Shown here: positions 33,650 through 45,005 of the stretch, in pieces
Position numbering within the stretch: the stretch's first letter is position 1
Layout of the letters: each line of letters starts with the position of its first letter
From: Paraspadella gotoi
Lineage: Eukaryota; Chaetognatha
NCBI GenBank assembly: GCA_051294375.1
Contig: CM119267.1
Span: 7,075,205-7,139,204, forward strand
DNA length: 64,000 nt
Direction: 5' to 3'
The notes under the pieces: generated by a model
Database searches by the model: none
Told to the model about the DNA's origin: nothing
Seen by the model: only the letters and a program-made list of their open reading frames with translations
Made by a program: the position numbers and the translations under genes

Positions 33650-34075
33650 TGCTCAAACGAGAATTTATACATTTTTAAGTAAATTTTCAATGGACAAAAA
33701 ATTTCTTATATGGCTCTATACCCAAATAATTATTATTTTACATATTTATTTATAAATAGGAAAGTCCAAAATTTTTAAATATTTAATACTAGATTCAGAT
33801 AGCTCATAAAAAGTTGTCTACATAAAGTATCATTCTTTTTTTTAAATATTTTTATGATAAGTGAGTCAAAAATAAAAAACTGTAAAAAATTATCATCATC
33901 TTCATCTTTCGATGATTTTATCAGTTTTTTTTATAATTTCACTTGGAAAACGTAGGAATTTTTAAAAGCTGTAATTATATTTCTTGTTTAACTTTTCATG
34001 CTCTATGAGAATCCATCAAAAAATTATAATATTTCAAAAAAAAATTTTAGAATGCAAAAAAGACATATAATGTAA
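33650..34075. mobile_element. Fold-back element, copy 3
   Basis: Shares order and wording with 30590-30990: tttataaataggaaagtcca, then gattcagatagctcataaaa, gttgtctacataaagtatca, gataagtgagtcaaaaa, a central ATC repeat (33893-33910), then gtaattatatttcttg and catgctctatgagaatc as the returning arm. Confidence 0.6.
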
Positions 34076-34169
34076 TTTTTTTTGGAAAATGATTGCTTAA
34101 ATATTTAGTCAAGACAACTAAAAAAACTTTGCTAATAGTCCAAATTTTATATTATCTCCGGAGTTGGTC

Positions 34170-34275
34170 TCTACTTTAGGGTTGAATATTAGCAATCAAT
34201 TAGGTTCAGTGATTGAGGAACAGAAATGGGCCGCTTTGGGGAAAGGAAACAGAAATGGGGCGCTTTTGAAAAAGA
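34170..34275 (+). repeat. Telomere-like dispersed repeat, copy 3, with doubled module
   Basis: After tagggttgaatatt and ttaggttcagtg, the module cagaaatgggccgctttgg (34221) is repeated at once as cagaaatggggcgcttttg (34250). Confidence 0.5.
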
Positions 34276-35719
34276 TAGCCGTATAGCAGATTAATTTTTT
34301 ACGTACTTTCTCCTTTAGGGCATTTTTTTTTAACTGATTTTTGCAAGAAGATCACATTTTTGTTGGAGCTGACTTGAACCACTCTGGACGATGGCAACAA
34401 CGACGACGACGACCCCGATAACGCCGATGACTCCAACACCGACGACGCCTCAACAGACCACAAAAATAAAACGTACGCCACCAAATTTGTCATCCCGAGA
34501 TTCTTTCGATTATTGCGAAAGGATAAGGAATGAAATTTGCATCAAATTTATTTAAATCGGAAAAGGATGAAAAATCAATTACAGTAATAGGTGGTTTGGC
34601 CTGTATGGCTTATTACCTATAGTAACGTTTTTCTCCTAAATCTCTTAAATAATTATTTAAGTACCTACTACGACAATGAATATCCACATGTATTATTGAT
34701 CTAGATTTTATTATAAAGTAAAGACGAAATTTTTATCTACCTAAAAAATAAATATAAAATTCCATTTAATATTTTTTTTTCTTCTTTTTTTTCACTCTTT
34801 TCTTTTTGATTTATTAATTCAAATGCCAAATTTATAATCGTTTCTTTACTTTACAGTTTACACAATGGTTCTAACTGTAACTATCCAATTCAGGATTTTA
34901 CCTCAGTTTCAATGCCGAATCGATTTTCCTGTTGACTCAAGAATCGGAGTTGGAATTTGGTAGGAAATTATGAATCCGACAATCGGAAAAGTCGATGAAA
35001 CTTTTCCTTAATTTTCTTTTTGCATCGGTTTTTTTTTTTTTTTCGAGTCGTCTATTTTTTCTATGCCCAGATTGTACACAAGACTGGATTCTAATAATAT
35101 AACGTTCTAATTGTTTTAAAATATTAATTAATTTAAACAAAAATAGAAACATGAAACAAGAAATAATAAGAACCTAATATGAAATATTCCGTCATAATAT
35201 TAGGAAAAAAACATTGTGTTGTATATATATATATAATAATATATACGCATATATATATACTATATATACTATTTATGCTCCAACACTAACATCCCTGTCC
35301 AAATAATAGTTTTGATAATAAAAAAGAAAGTTAATAATAGGTAATAAAAAAATGCATATAAACATAAAGTGAACATAATAATATAGTATATTAAATATTT
35401 TAAAATTTAAAACTTAGAATAGTGAAACAAGTTATTTTGAAATTTTCATAAGATTCGCCATTCCTTTCTTCGTAATGTTTCACCTTCATTCCTGTCTAAA
35501 AGAAAAACAAAGGCAAAAACTAGTAGAATTTTATAGAAAATACACTATAAAATTGCACTTTTACCAAAATCGCTCTTTATACTAAATTAGTAAAGACTTT
35601 AAAGTGGAAAAGTGAAAAATGAATGTTAAGACGAATAAGGGAAAAGATTCTAGGCGAAGGTTGTACGCATCTTCCGTGGGGCCAAAGGGGAAATGGAAAG
35701 GGAAAATGAAAAGAATAGA
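34276..35719. other. AT-rich DNA without a recognised gene
   Basis: A CGA/GAC-rich patch (34385-34450) has a frame rich in Asp and Asn up to a stop at 34529, but a TGA lies just upstream of it and no acceptor rescues it. TA-dinucleotide DNA occupies 35222-35275. Nothing else is recognised. Confidence 0.4.
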
Positions 35720-35749
35720 AGAGGGAGAGAGAGAGAGGAGAGAGAGAGA

Positions 35750-35784
<35 letters not shown>

Positions 35785-35822
35785 AGAGAGACGAAGAAGA
35801 GAGAGAGAGAGAGAGAGATAGA
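35720..35822. repeat. (GA)n tract
   Basis: About 100 bases of interrupted GA. The surrounding open frame 35619-35927 owes its length to this tract. Confidence 0.85.
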
Positions 35823-36149
35823 AACGAGGAAATAACTTTTTACGTTGAAGGGCCAGAGGGGAAAATTGAAGGAAAGCTTTTCTTTTTTTTAAACGCGCCG
35901 AAGATGGCGGGGAAAACAGAGTATTAAAAAGCATTGAATGCGGAAAAAATACCATCCGTGAAGGATTTGGATTGTTCTTTAATGTCCTGATCGGAATCGG
36001 TTTTTAAGTTTCTTTTTATGTCGTAAAAAAACCAATTGAAGAAAGATAAAAAAAAATTTAATGAAAATAAACTATTGATTTGTTACTATATGAATATTTC
36101 GTCATTGCAACTTTATGAAGAAACTCAATATTTCATAAATACACTATTT
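35823..36149. other. No gene recognised
   Basis: AT-rich with no match to other parts of the window. Confidence 0.35.
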
Positions 36150-36480
36150 TTCGCAAGCGCCCATTTCTGTTCCTAATATCTTAACTTAATTTTAACCTTA
36201 ATGTCTAACCCTAATCTTTTTTTAAATATAAAATAACTAATCTATTCTCTAACCATAGCTCTTAACCCTTACATCATCTCTTGCCGTGATACCTAATTCA
36301 AATACTATCTTCCCTAACCTAGTTCCTTACCTTTTTTTAACCCTAAAGTCAAATTCCTAAACCAAATTTTAACCAAAACCTTAACCTATTCCCTAACCCT
36401 AATCCCTAACCTCCTATCCCTAATCCCTAATCCCTAAGACTCCTAACCTAATTTTTAAACTGAAAAAAACTAATTTTAAT
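36150..36480 (-). repeat. Telomere-like dispersed repeat, copy 4
   Basis: Module complement agcgcccatttctgttcc (36156) followed by ttaaccttaatgtctaaccc and about 250 bases of ccctaa/taaccct words, the longest such stretch here (ctaaccctaatccctaacct near 36398). Orientation is opposite to copies 1-3. Confidence 0.55.
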
Positions 36481-36827
36481 TTTATACTTAATCTTAAAAA
36501 TCTTAAAAGTTTTATACTTAATCTTAAAGTTAAATGGGAGACTTTCGGAAAATATGACCGAAGTCTTGACAGCCTCCTATTCTTTTTTTTTCTTTTGCTT
36601 TTCAAAAAATACTCGTTTATAGTACTGTATTTAGCAATTAGCTTATTTTTTTTCATATATTTGATCGAACTTGATTATTAAAAAACCCGAAATTTTTAAA
36701 CAATTAACATCCAACGTCTGCGACTCATATCCATTTCCGACATACCCGTCTCACACTTACCACACCTCGGCTTTCCTACCTACGCGTCGCAATAATGGAG
36801 AACCTTTTGAACCTCATCTCAGCAGAA

Positions 36828-36859
<32 letters not shown>

Positions 36860-37300
36860 CTTCATCACGTCACTTGACGTCCGTGAATAGGTCCGGACCA
36901 CCTCTCCTCGGGACGACCTTACCAAACTATATATTTCCAGCACTACCGCCCTTTTCGTATTTATAGCTTCGCGGTTATATTTTCTTTTTTTTTTATTAAA
37001 TTGTTTTGCTTCAAATTAACGTAATATCGGAAATATTATTCTTTTTATCGTTCAGAATCGATTACCACCGCAAATTCGGCAAAATATCTGAGAGAAATTT
37101 TTAATTTCTATATTTAATCTGTATTTAACTGTATATATTTAACTATATGGAGCCAGGCTTCCTCCTCTTTCTCCCGAACTTATTGTTTTTCTATCAACTT
37201 CGATTCCCTTCGACTCCCCAACTTTCGATCCCTTCTCGGCTTCAAACTATTTTCACTCTCTCACCCTCAGCGCCCTCTCCTCACCTTTCCTCACCTAGGC
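36481..37300. other. Unassigned, with a (CGA)n tract
   Basis: (ACG)n at 36829-36860. An ATG frame at 36793-36888 runs through it (a short Thr-rich peptide). I doubt it is a gene. The remainder is AT-rich, then pyrimidine-rich at 37150-37295. Confidence 0.35.
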
Positions 37301-37629
37301 TGCGGCTGTAACGAGGCACCCGATTTGACCTTCACCCTCGCCGTCCCTTTTTTTTTTCTCGGGCGCTCTAATGAAGAGACCCTCTCGACCCGGGTCGCGG
37401 CCGCCGCGGCCTCACCGGGTTTTACACAACAGCCCCTTCCTCCCCACTCCTTAGAATTCTTTGCCGCCCTTACCCGTTCGCTCAGCCAAAAGCAGGAATC
37501 GGTCGTGTTGAAACTCGACGAATTGCGGAAATCGGTGGCGGCGAGAGCGGCGGCGGCGAGAGCGGCGGCGGCGATGAGTGGAAATCGAGTCAACAATCGA
37601 CGCTTTGTTTTCAATTTATTCGCGGCCGA

Positions 37630-37671
<42 letters not shown>

Positions 37672-37690
37672 TACGTTCGACTCGACTTGA
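37301..37690 (+). other. Exon-like GC-rich open frame, unidentified
   Basis: A single frame runs from a possible acceptor (ctcacctag, 37300) to a stop at 37688-37690. It reads CGCNEAPDLTFTLAVPFFFL, then FFAALTRSLSQKQESVVLKL, an amphipathic-looking stretch, then Ala-rich (GCG) and Thr-rich (ACG) repeats. The coiled-coil-like stretch is the only protein-like part. The repeats suggest composition helps keep the frame open. Confidence 0.25.
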
Positions 37691-37869
37691 AACGCAATTG
37701 TCCCGCAAGGAACTTTCTCGCTCACAATGCTGTCTGCGAGATTTTAGGCGACAAAGCAATAAGAGGCTGCAGCCAGCATGTGAGTTTTAAAACGGAGAAA
37801 CGAAGATCCAGAAACGGATCTGAATTTCGACTTTAGGCTTTTGCTTCTTACTTTCTTGAGCCTTTTCGT

Positions 37870-38050
37870 AAGCGAGGCAAGAATGATCACGTGACTACGC
37901 GAGTATGGAACGCATACATAACAGGTATCATATTGTTGATCACATTTTTGTAAAGTATTACCTAAAAAAAACCTAGTATTATACGAACGACGCTGCATTA
38001 ACTTCATCATCACGTGACTGCATTTGTACAGTGACACGTGACTGCACAAA
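37870..38050. promoter_or_regulatory. Three TCACGTGAC-type E-boxes
   Basis: gatcacgtgactac (37887), catcacgtgactgca (38009) and gacacgtgactgca (38034) each contain CACGTGAC. This is the known core for USF/MITF/TFE-type bHLH factors. No gene start is identified next to them. Confidence 0.3.
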
Positions 38051-38297
38051 TATAAAACTGTAGTGGGAATTGCCAAGATCCACCCCGTAATTAAAATATC
38101 ATGAATTGTGTCGCATTGATGTGATTGCATTATTAGGTTATATATTCGCATTGGTTGGTAATTTTTTATCAAACGTTTCAAGCCCAACCAGAATCTCTCC
38201 CAAAAAGAAATATTCTGGCACTCCGGGAAAAAAAAAACCGGATCAAAAAGAAGATAGAAACGTTGACTTTGAGAAATTCGGAACAAAGAATGACCCC

Positions 38298-38300
<3 letters not shown>

Positions 38301-38333
<33 letters not shown>

Positions 38334-38474
38334 TATTGCCAAGGGCGTCGCCGGTTGCTAAGCGAATCTACGACGTCATTATCTATGTCGTTTAGGTTCC
38401 CACGGCGACGAACAACGGCGATTGATTAGCGCACGCAACCTTTTATTTCTATGCCGAAGAAAAACCAAGTTTAG

Positions 38475-38544
<70 letters not shown>

Positions 38545-38843
38545 TTCTCTATCTCCGTCACTATCTCAATCTCTTTCTCTCTCACTTTCTCTCGGTTTTA
38601 TTCATTCTTCCGATTCTTTGAATCTCAGCAAAGAATATTAGCGAATCCTTTTTAACATGATTTCTTTTTTAAATTTTAATAAACGCGCCATCTTTTTTTT
38701 CAATTTTAAATGATAAGCGCTAATGGATTTTTTTATACGCTAAAGAAGATAATTACGATAATCCGTCTTTTACTATTTATTTTTATTTTTTTTTTGCCTG
38801 GCTGGGCAAATCAAAAAAGACTTCGCACTTCACCCCAGCTTAA

Positions 38844-38896
<53 letters not shown>

Positions 38897-38900
38897 TCTC
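38301..38900. repeat. One (GA)n and two (CT)n tracts
   Basis: GA 38301-38331, CT 38477-38540 and CT 38847-38895, the last two followed by degenerate CT-rich tails. The sequence between them is AT-rich. Confidence 0.88.
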
Positions 38901-39844
38901 CTCTTTCTCTCTCGTCCTCTCTCGCCATGATGCGATGATGCTGATAAAGAGATAAACCTATTCGCTTGAATGCACAAAGCGTCCATAGTTTGTTTCTGTT
39001 CAGAAAAAAAATTTAAAAAATGAAATGATTTTATAGTTACGTATATGAGTCTGATGTTAAATTTATGCACTTGTCAATGTAATATACGTATACTTAGTCT
39101 TTCTCAATTTTGTTCTGTTCAAAATTTAATGCTTCTTATGCTCTCCTATCAACGGAGTGACTAGATACAATACAAAGAGAACTTTCTATTCTTACAGTTG
39201 CCTAGTTATCTCCATAATTTAGGTCTTAGCTTATTCATTGTGAATTTAGTTGTTGTTGTGGTTCGTCTTCGTTGTCGTAATTCCAACGATATTCTTCCGC
39301 AATTAAGACGCCTTTGTTAGCGTCTTAACTGACTCATTTATGTTTCATTATTGTCGTTCCCCGGGCGATTTTTTTTTCCTTCTCCTCCTCCTCCTCCTCC
39401 TCCTCCTCTTTACTCCCCTCCTCCTCATAGCTCACGGCCAAAGGAATATTAAAAATAATAAAATCCGATGTTTTTATCACGCTATTAACATTAGCTTCTT
39501 TTTCTCAAGACCCGAGTTTATATATATTATACTTACGCTTTAAACAACATGAAAAAAAAGACATTTTCTTCGGGATTTTCATCATCCTTTTTTTTTCTCT
39601 CTTCGCCGCGACGGTTTTCAACCAACGTTGGCGCCGGGCCAACCCACGCTCAAGCGGCTTCCATCCGAGGAGAATCATAACTCACGCAATGCGCGGTACG
39701 TTACGAGGCTGCGCGACGTCGCTCTGAGCGATACGCGGCGGAAAAACGAAGTCGCGCGTCAATTGAGCATCTGAGGTATCGACCGAATCTAATCGAAGGT
39801 TGAGAAATCGGTATTTCTATTTTTTAGAACTGATAATTTTTTGG
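38901..39844. other. No gene recognised
   Basis: AT-rich, with a CTC/CCT tract (39380-39425) and a CpG-rich patch at 39600-39790 (cgccgggccaacccac, cgcgacgtcgctctgagcg). No family is recognised. Confidence 0.35.
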
Positions 39845-39995
39845 GCTCTCTTTCCCAAAAGCGCCCAATTTCTGTTATTTAATCCCTCAAACTTATTTTA
39901 CCCCAATCTGTTACCAAACCATGAAATCTAATTCCTACCCCTTAACTCTGACCTAATCCTTGACCCTAATTCTAAATTCCGAATTTAAGTTAAAA
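39845..39995 (-). repeat. Telomere-like dispersed repeat, copy 5
   Basis: Starts with ttcccaaaagcgcccaattt, the complement of the conserved module, then degenerate cctaat/ccttaact words to about 39995. Same arrangement as 36150-36480. Confidence 0.5.
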
Positions 39996-40867
39996 TGGAA
40001 AGTTTTGGGAAAATAAGAAGTAATTTCAGAATTCACCTAAGTGAGAGTGTGAAAGTGAAAAATAAATCAAAATCGGGCGAGAGAACGTTCACTGATGTGA
40101 GGCGAAAGAGAGGCGAAAGTGAGCAGAAAGTAAAGTGAACGCTAATGAAGAAATGGAAACTGCAGGAAGTATATTTAGGGAAAACCAATACATTCGCCCA
40201 CGTGTGAGGTTGTAAACTGAAAGAAAAAAAAATATCCATATCCACCGGTCAAAGCGCTGAAGAAGGCTCGAAAATCAAAATTCAAAACGTAACGCAACGA
40301 AAGGCATATACCATGGCAAATTAAAATCAAAATTAAAATTACTTTAAATTATTTTGTGGTTCTTTTGCATTCCCCTCCCCTCCTTTGCTCACTTCGCTCT
40401 TTCACTCGCGTTTTCGAAAAGTTTCACGCTTTTTAAATTCCAATCAATTAATCAATTGTCAAAAAAATATCCATGCGCGTACTATTTTAAGAAAAACAGC
40501 GGACGTTAATAATCAATCGGAAGTGAAAAGCCAAAAAGTCAAGAACCGGAAGTGAACAACTCGTCTCGGGCGAGATTCCTCCCAATCCGTCGACGAGAAT
40601 AAGAATGTGTTTGACAACGAGTCGTGGACGGTGGGAATAAATCCCCGGGTAATTGGGATGAATGTCGTCGTCGTCGTCGTCGTCGTCGCGTTCGTATGAG
40701 AGCTGATACTAAATATTTTGCTCCTGCCGTGAATATCATTTTGTTATTCTTATATTCTCTCATAAAAGAAGAGAATACAAGAATTTAAATAAACGTAAAG
40801 AGAAGTTTATTTGTTTGATTTCAATCAGCGAAAAAAGAGGCGCTTCGCTTCCGAGAAACAAAAGATA
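39996..40867. other. No gene recognised; (CGT)n at 40663-40688
   Basis: AT-rich with a short CGT tract. The stretch 40325-40445 resembles 44215-44345 (gcattcccct-ccc, ttcactcgc-ttttc, caattaatcaattg), an unnamed dispersed repeat of about 120 bases. Confidence 0.4.
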
Positions 40868-40931
<64 letters not shown>

Positions 40932-40941
40932 AAATAAATAA

Positions 40942-41040
<99 letters not shown>

Positions 41041-41042
41041 AT
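40868..41042. repeat. (AAAT)n array
   Basis: About 175 bases of AAAT with only two one-base register slips near 40928 and 40940. Confidence 0.95.
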
Positions 41043-42099
41043 TAAAAAAAAGGGAGTTAGGTTGATTCGGTGAGAAATTGAATAGCAGGCGGGTCGAGTC
41101 GTTGGCAAACTGTCGGCTGCGTCGTCGGCTGCGGCGTCGGCTGCGGCAGCGGTGAAGGGAAAATCTTGTCAGTTGTTCGCGTGAGACTTATCACTCGGTG
41201 AGAATTGCGAAAGATCGGAGATTCGTTCTTCCCAACTGACCCTTTTTTCTGTTGACGATGGTATCCATGATAACCATGGTAACCATGGTAAAAGTTATTG
41301 TTGTAAGTTCTCAAACCAAATTGGAAAACCTCGCGCAATAAACTGGGTGTACTTAGCGATAGCCAGCGTGTCGCGAGAGTTATGTTATCGACAGACATTA
41401 ACATTTACTAGACTTTAGAGAGAAAACACGAGCAAACGGGACGACCCGCTTGACCATCATTTCGGTACTTGGCGTTCAACGGTCAATGAACTTGCTCGCT
41501 GCAACGCATTTCGCAATAATAATGACTTATTAGAAAAGTTAGGGAAACGTTAACTCTCTGTTTTTACTTCTTCCAAACAAAAAAAAAAAAAAAAAACAAG
41601 AACAAGGTGTTGTGCCGAAATGATTGTTTTAATATTATATATGAATATATAATATAATATATATTTCCCGATGATCACGCGTCTGCCCAAGTATGAAACT
41701 TAGTACGTTCCAGCAGCATTTACTGATACCCTACCAGTCTATCAAGTACTAACTAAAATGAAACAGCATTTCATAAATTACACCGCATTAAATTTATGAA
41801 GCAAAAGTGGGACAGATTGATGGACAGATTGATGGACAGATTTACTTACCGACCGACCAAAAAATGACTTATAGAGCTGCTCCGCGAGTACCACTCGAGG
41901 CTCAACTAAAAAAAAAAAACATGGTTTTCTTATCACCAAAGAATTATTTGTGGAAATGCCCTTGGCGAAGCGAAGAAAAAACCTCGAGGATATTTTTGGG
42001 TTGAACTCGACTGCTCGAGCATTTGTACGTGGGTTGAGTAATGGGTCTGTGGACGGTTGGAAGACTCAAACAAATTAGCGGGAGAAGGAAAAAAAGGAG

Positions 42100-42105
<6 letters not shown>
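41043..42105. other. No gene recognised
   Basis: Includes a short ggctgcgtcgtcggctgcgg repeat (41114-41150), a nested accatggt palindrome pair (41274-41291), poly-A at 41579 and TA-rich DNA at 41630-41662. Confidence 0.35.
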
Positions 42106-42160
<55 letters not shown>

Positions 42161-42444
42161 AGAAACTTACTTTTGGGACTAAGCTTGTCGTTTCATACTT
42201 AAAGGTTGAACCAAAAGTAGTTTGCAACGTTCTAGATTTTTCTTTTTCTTCTGTTTTAGCCTATCGCCTCTGTGATCCGCTCCTCGGGTCCAAGGGTCAT
42301 CGGATTACCGGGTCACCGGGTCATCGGGTGACCGGTCAGCGGGATCGAGAACCCGGGCTCGCGATATTTAGCTATTCATGGGGTCTTTAGATGTCAACGA
42401 TTTCGGGAGGAGCGAGAAAAAAGAAACGTGTAAGTTTCCTGGTG

Positions 42445-42541
<97 letters not shown>

Positions 42542-42560
42542 ACTCACTCACTCACTCTTT
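42106..42560. repeat. (GA)n, 10-base GGTCACCGGG repeat, (CT)n and (CACT)n
   Basis: GA at 42106-42158. A short repeat of gggtcatcgg/gggtcaccgg at 42295-42345. CT at 42447-42537, passing directly into (ACTC)n at 42537-42558. Confidence 0.85.
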
Positions 42561-42664
42561 TTGATATGTATCTATCTTTGTCCAGGTATTTATATCTTTC
42601 TATATCAATCTGCATATTTATCGAGACCTATCTTTTTCTATCTATTTCTATCTTCTTGGTAACA

Positions 42665-42978
42665 AAAATCGATGTCAGGCAGCCTCGAACCCGGAACCTG
42701 TTGAATTCAACTTATTTGCCCTTCGAACGATGGAAAGAACATGGTAGGGGTGAAAGGCGACGCTTCGAATCGGAGCCAATCGGTAAAAGCAGCTGCCTCC
42801 GCCGCTGCTTTCGCGTGGACCTCAGTTGCAGCAGCAGCCGCGATGACCAAAGGTGTCTTGCGGCGCAGTTGCGCGTCGCTGGACACAGCGGCGAATGGTC
42901 ATTTCAGAAAATTGGGTCAGCGAAGGTCAACTGGGAGGTCGACCCACCGAGTGGAGGGAAAAAAGGAGATGGAAATTT

Positions 42979-43038
<60 letters not shown>

Positions 43039-43040
43039 TG
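42665..43040. repeat. B-box-like module, GC-rich patch and (GA)n tract
   Basis: Minus strand 42680-42700 reads ggttccgggttcgaggctgc, a B-box-like phrase. GC-rich sequence with GCA/GCC words follows (42785-42850). An ATG frame (42741-43064) crosses it into the GA tract at 42982-43037. I do not accept the frame as a gene. Confidence 0.4.
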
Positions 43041-43208
43041 ATTCAAAGTGAAACGGTTGTCTAACAATGGATTAAGTGAAAAGTGAAAAGAAAATTGGAA
43101 TTTTGATTCATGAAATGGGGAGCTCAGGAAGGAGGTAAAAGGAGAAAGGAAAGTGGAAAAAAGGAGGGAAGAGAAGATAAGCTTGAAGGTCAAGTGAAGA
43201 AAATAAAA

Positions 43209-43600
43209 AAAGAAAGAAAAAAGAAAAGAAAAGAAAAGAAAAGAAAAGAAAAGAAAAGAAAAGAAAAGAAAAGAAAAGAGAAGCTTGAAGGCATTGAAGG
43301 CCTCAGAGGTTAAAAGAAAAGAAAAGAAAACAAAAGAAAACAAAAGAAAAGAAAAAAAAAGAAAAGAAAAGAGAAGAGAAGAGAAGAGAAGAGAAGAAAA
43401 GAGAAGCTTGAAGGCATTGAAGGCCTCAGATGTTAAAAGAAAAGAAAAGAAAAGAAAGAAAAAAGAAAAGAAAAGAAAAGAAAAGAAAGAAAAGAAAAGC
43501 TTGAAGGCATTGAAGGCCTCAGAGGTTAAAAGAAAAGAAAAGAAAAGAAAAGAAAAAAGGCATTGAAGGCCTCAGAGGTTAAAAGGAGATTAAAACCTTT
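43209..43600 (+). repeat. Composite array: (AAAAG)n with a 36-base island repeated four times
   Basis: The island aagcttgaaggcattgaagg followed by cctcagaggttaaaag occurs at 43281, 43404, 43497 and, lacking its first seven bases, 43557, separated by AAAAG/GAGAA runs of shrinking length. It keeps a reading frame open (SLKALKASEVKRKEKK units), but that follows from the repeat structure. Confidence 0.85.
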
Positions 43601-43858
43601 TTTAAAAAAAAAGTTGTGAAGCGAATTAGGGACAAAAAAATGAGTGAAGTGACGAAGTCAAGAAGATGAGAGGAGAAGAAAATGGAAACGGAAAAAATAA
43701 ATTAATAGAAAGAGATCGTATTTGACATCCAGTGGGTTGTACTTTGTACAATGTATAAATATTAACATTTCGGACTTATTTGTTGGTAGAATAAAAGTTT
43801 TACAGCCAGTCATGGTTAACAAAATTAGTTAAGATCGTTTAATTAACATCGGTTCATC
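43601..43858. other. No gene recognised
   Basis: AT-rich linker between two repeats. Confidence 0.35.
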
Positions 43859-44115
43859 CAATGTGTTGCGCCGCAGTGCCTTTATTTTCACGTGTATTTC
43901 TCGTGACATGACATAACATGACGTGAGATGACCTGACGCGACATGACATGACTACATGACTACTAAAACTAAAATTTACGACACGCACTGCATCGGAATT
44001 TTCCGTCTTTTATTGTTCATAGTTTTATGATTTCCTGAAGGTGGCGCTAGCAGTCCCTTAGATTTGAGTTTTTTTTCTGTCTTAACAAATGAACAACCAA
44101 CTATATAGGTGAATT
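43859..44115 (+). repeat. Dispersed repeat A, copy 2
   Basis: Counterpart of 31998-32220, longer because an ATGAC pentamer-like stretch has expanded (gacatgacataacatgacgt near 43913). Confidence 0.65.
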
Positions 44116-44489
44116 AGCAAGCTCGATGCTGATAAAATATCTAGTCATGGTATACGATGAAGAGTCAACCCGCGAATGACGAAATACGACCCCTCGATTA
44201 AAAATCATGAAAATTAAAATAAAATAAAAAAATTACTTGAAATTATTTTATTGTTCTACTGCATTCCCCTACCCTCTTTTACCCCCTTCGCTCCTTCACT
44301 CGCCTTTTCACAAAGTTTCACTCTTTTTTCAATTCCCATCAATTAATCAATTGCTCCTTTCCATAATTCCATTCACACAAACTCCAGCTTTTTTCTTTGC
44401 TCTTCCATTTTCTCACCCTCCTCAAAAACCTTGAAGCATTCTGTATCACACCCTCACAATTAAACATATCTTCACTCGTCCTCTTTTTT
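44116..44489. other. Unassigned AT-rich DNA, then pyrimidine-rich DNA
   Basis: Contains the second copy of the 120-base segment also seen at 40325-40445. No gene is seen. Confidence 0.35.
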
Positions 44490-45005
44490 TTACCAAGATC
44501 CATTCTTTCTCCCTCTCAGTCGCTCTCCTGCCCGCTCCTTTGCTCTCCCTCTCATCCAACCCATCCTTTTTTTTTAAGCTTGCCCCTTAGTCCTCCCCCT
44601 GCCCGCACTTTCCCGCCCCTTTGGCCTCCTCCTCACCCCACCCATCCACCTTTTAAAAACTCGCCCCTTGTCCTCCCCCCTGCCCGCACTTTCCCGCCCC
44701 TCTGCCCTCCCTCTTACCTCACCCATCCTCCTTTTTTAAGCTATCCCCTTAGTCCCTCCCACCTGCCCGCACTTTTTCCGCCCCTCTGCCCTCCTCTTAC
44801 CTCACCCATCCTCCTTTTTTTAAGCTTGCCCCTTAGTCCTCCCCCCTGCCCCGCACTTTCCCGCTCATTTGCCCTTCTCTCTCCCTACCCATCCACCTTT
44901 TTAAAACTCGCCCCTTTGTCCTCCCCCCTGCCCGCACTTTCCCGCCCCTTTGCCCATCCTCTCACCACACCCATCCTCCTCGCCCCTTAGTCCTTTCACT
45001 CGCCA
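44490..45005 (+). repeat. About 82-base C-rich minisatellite, about six copies
   Basis: Units contain cgccccttagtcctccccc, tgcccgcactttcccgcccc and cacccatcc-cctttttta, repeating near 44500, 44577, 44655, 44737, 44822 and 44905. The 197-codon Pro/Ser/Leu frame across it is compositional. Confidence 0.8.

Noticed and set aside
34371-34529. Asp/Asn-rich exon
   Set aside because: An in-frame TGA lies immediately upstream of the Asp run and no acceptor lies between it and the frame.
36300-36450. True telomere or interstitial telomere array
   Set aside because: The ccctaa-like words are too irregular and the stretch belongs to a dispersed two-part repeat.
36671-36877. Frames with poly-Asp, poly-Thr or poly-Arg at CGA/CGT tracts (also 40539-40763, 61011-61270, 63265-63522)
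   Set aside because: Frame openness comes from the trinucleotide repeat. The flanking parts are short and unrecognised.
37301-37690. Possible AIMP2 (multisynthetase complex) exon, because of a QE--VLKLDELRKSV-like stretch
   Set aside because: The resemblance is to a short helical segment only. No thioredoxin- or GST-like exons follow on either strand.
42741-43064. 107-codon Ala-rich ATG frame
   Set aside because: It arises from GCA/GCC words and runs into a GA tract. A B-box-like phrase lies just upstream, so it is probably repeat sequence.
44397-44990. 197-residue Pro/Ser/Leu-rich protein
   Set aside because: The frame is held open by the C-rich 82-base minisatellite, with no domain resemblance.
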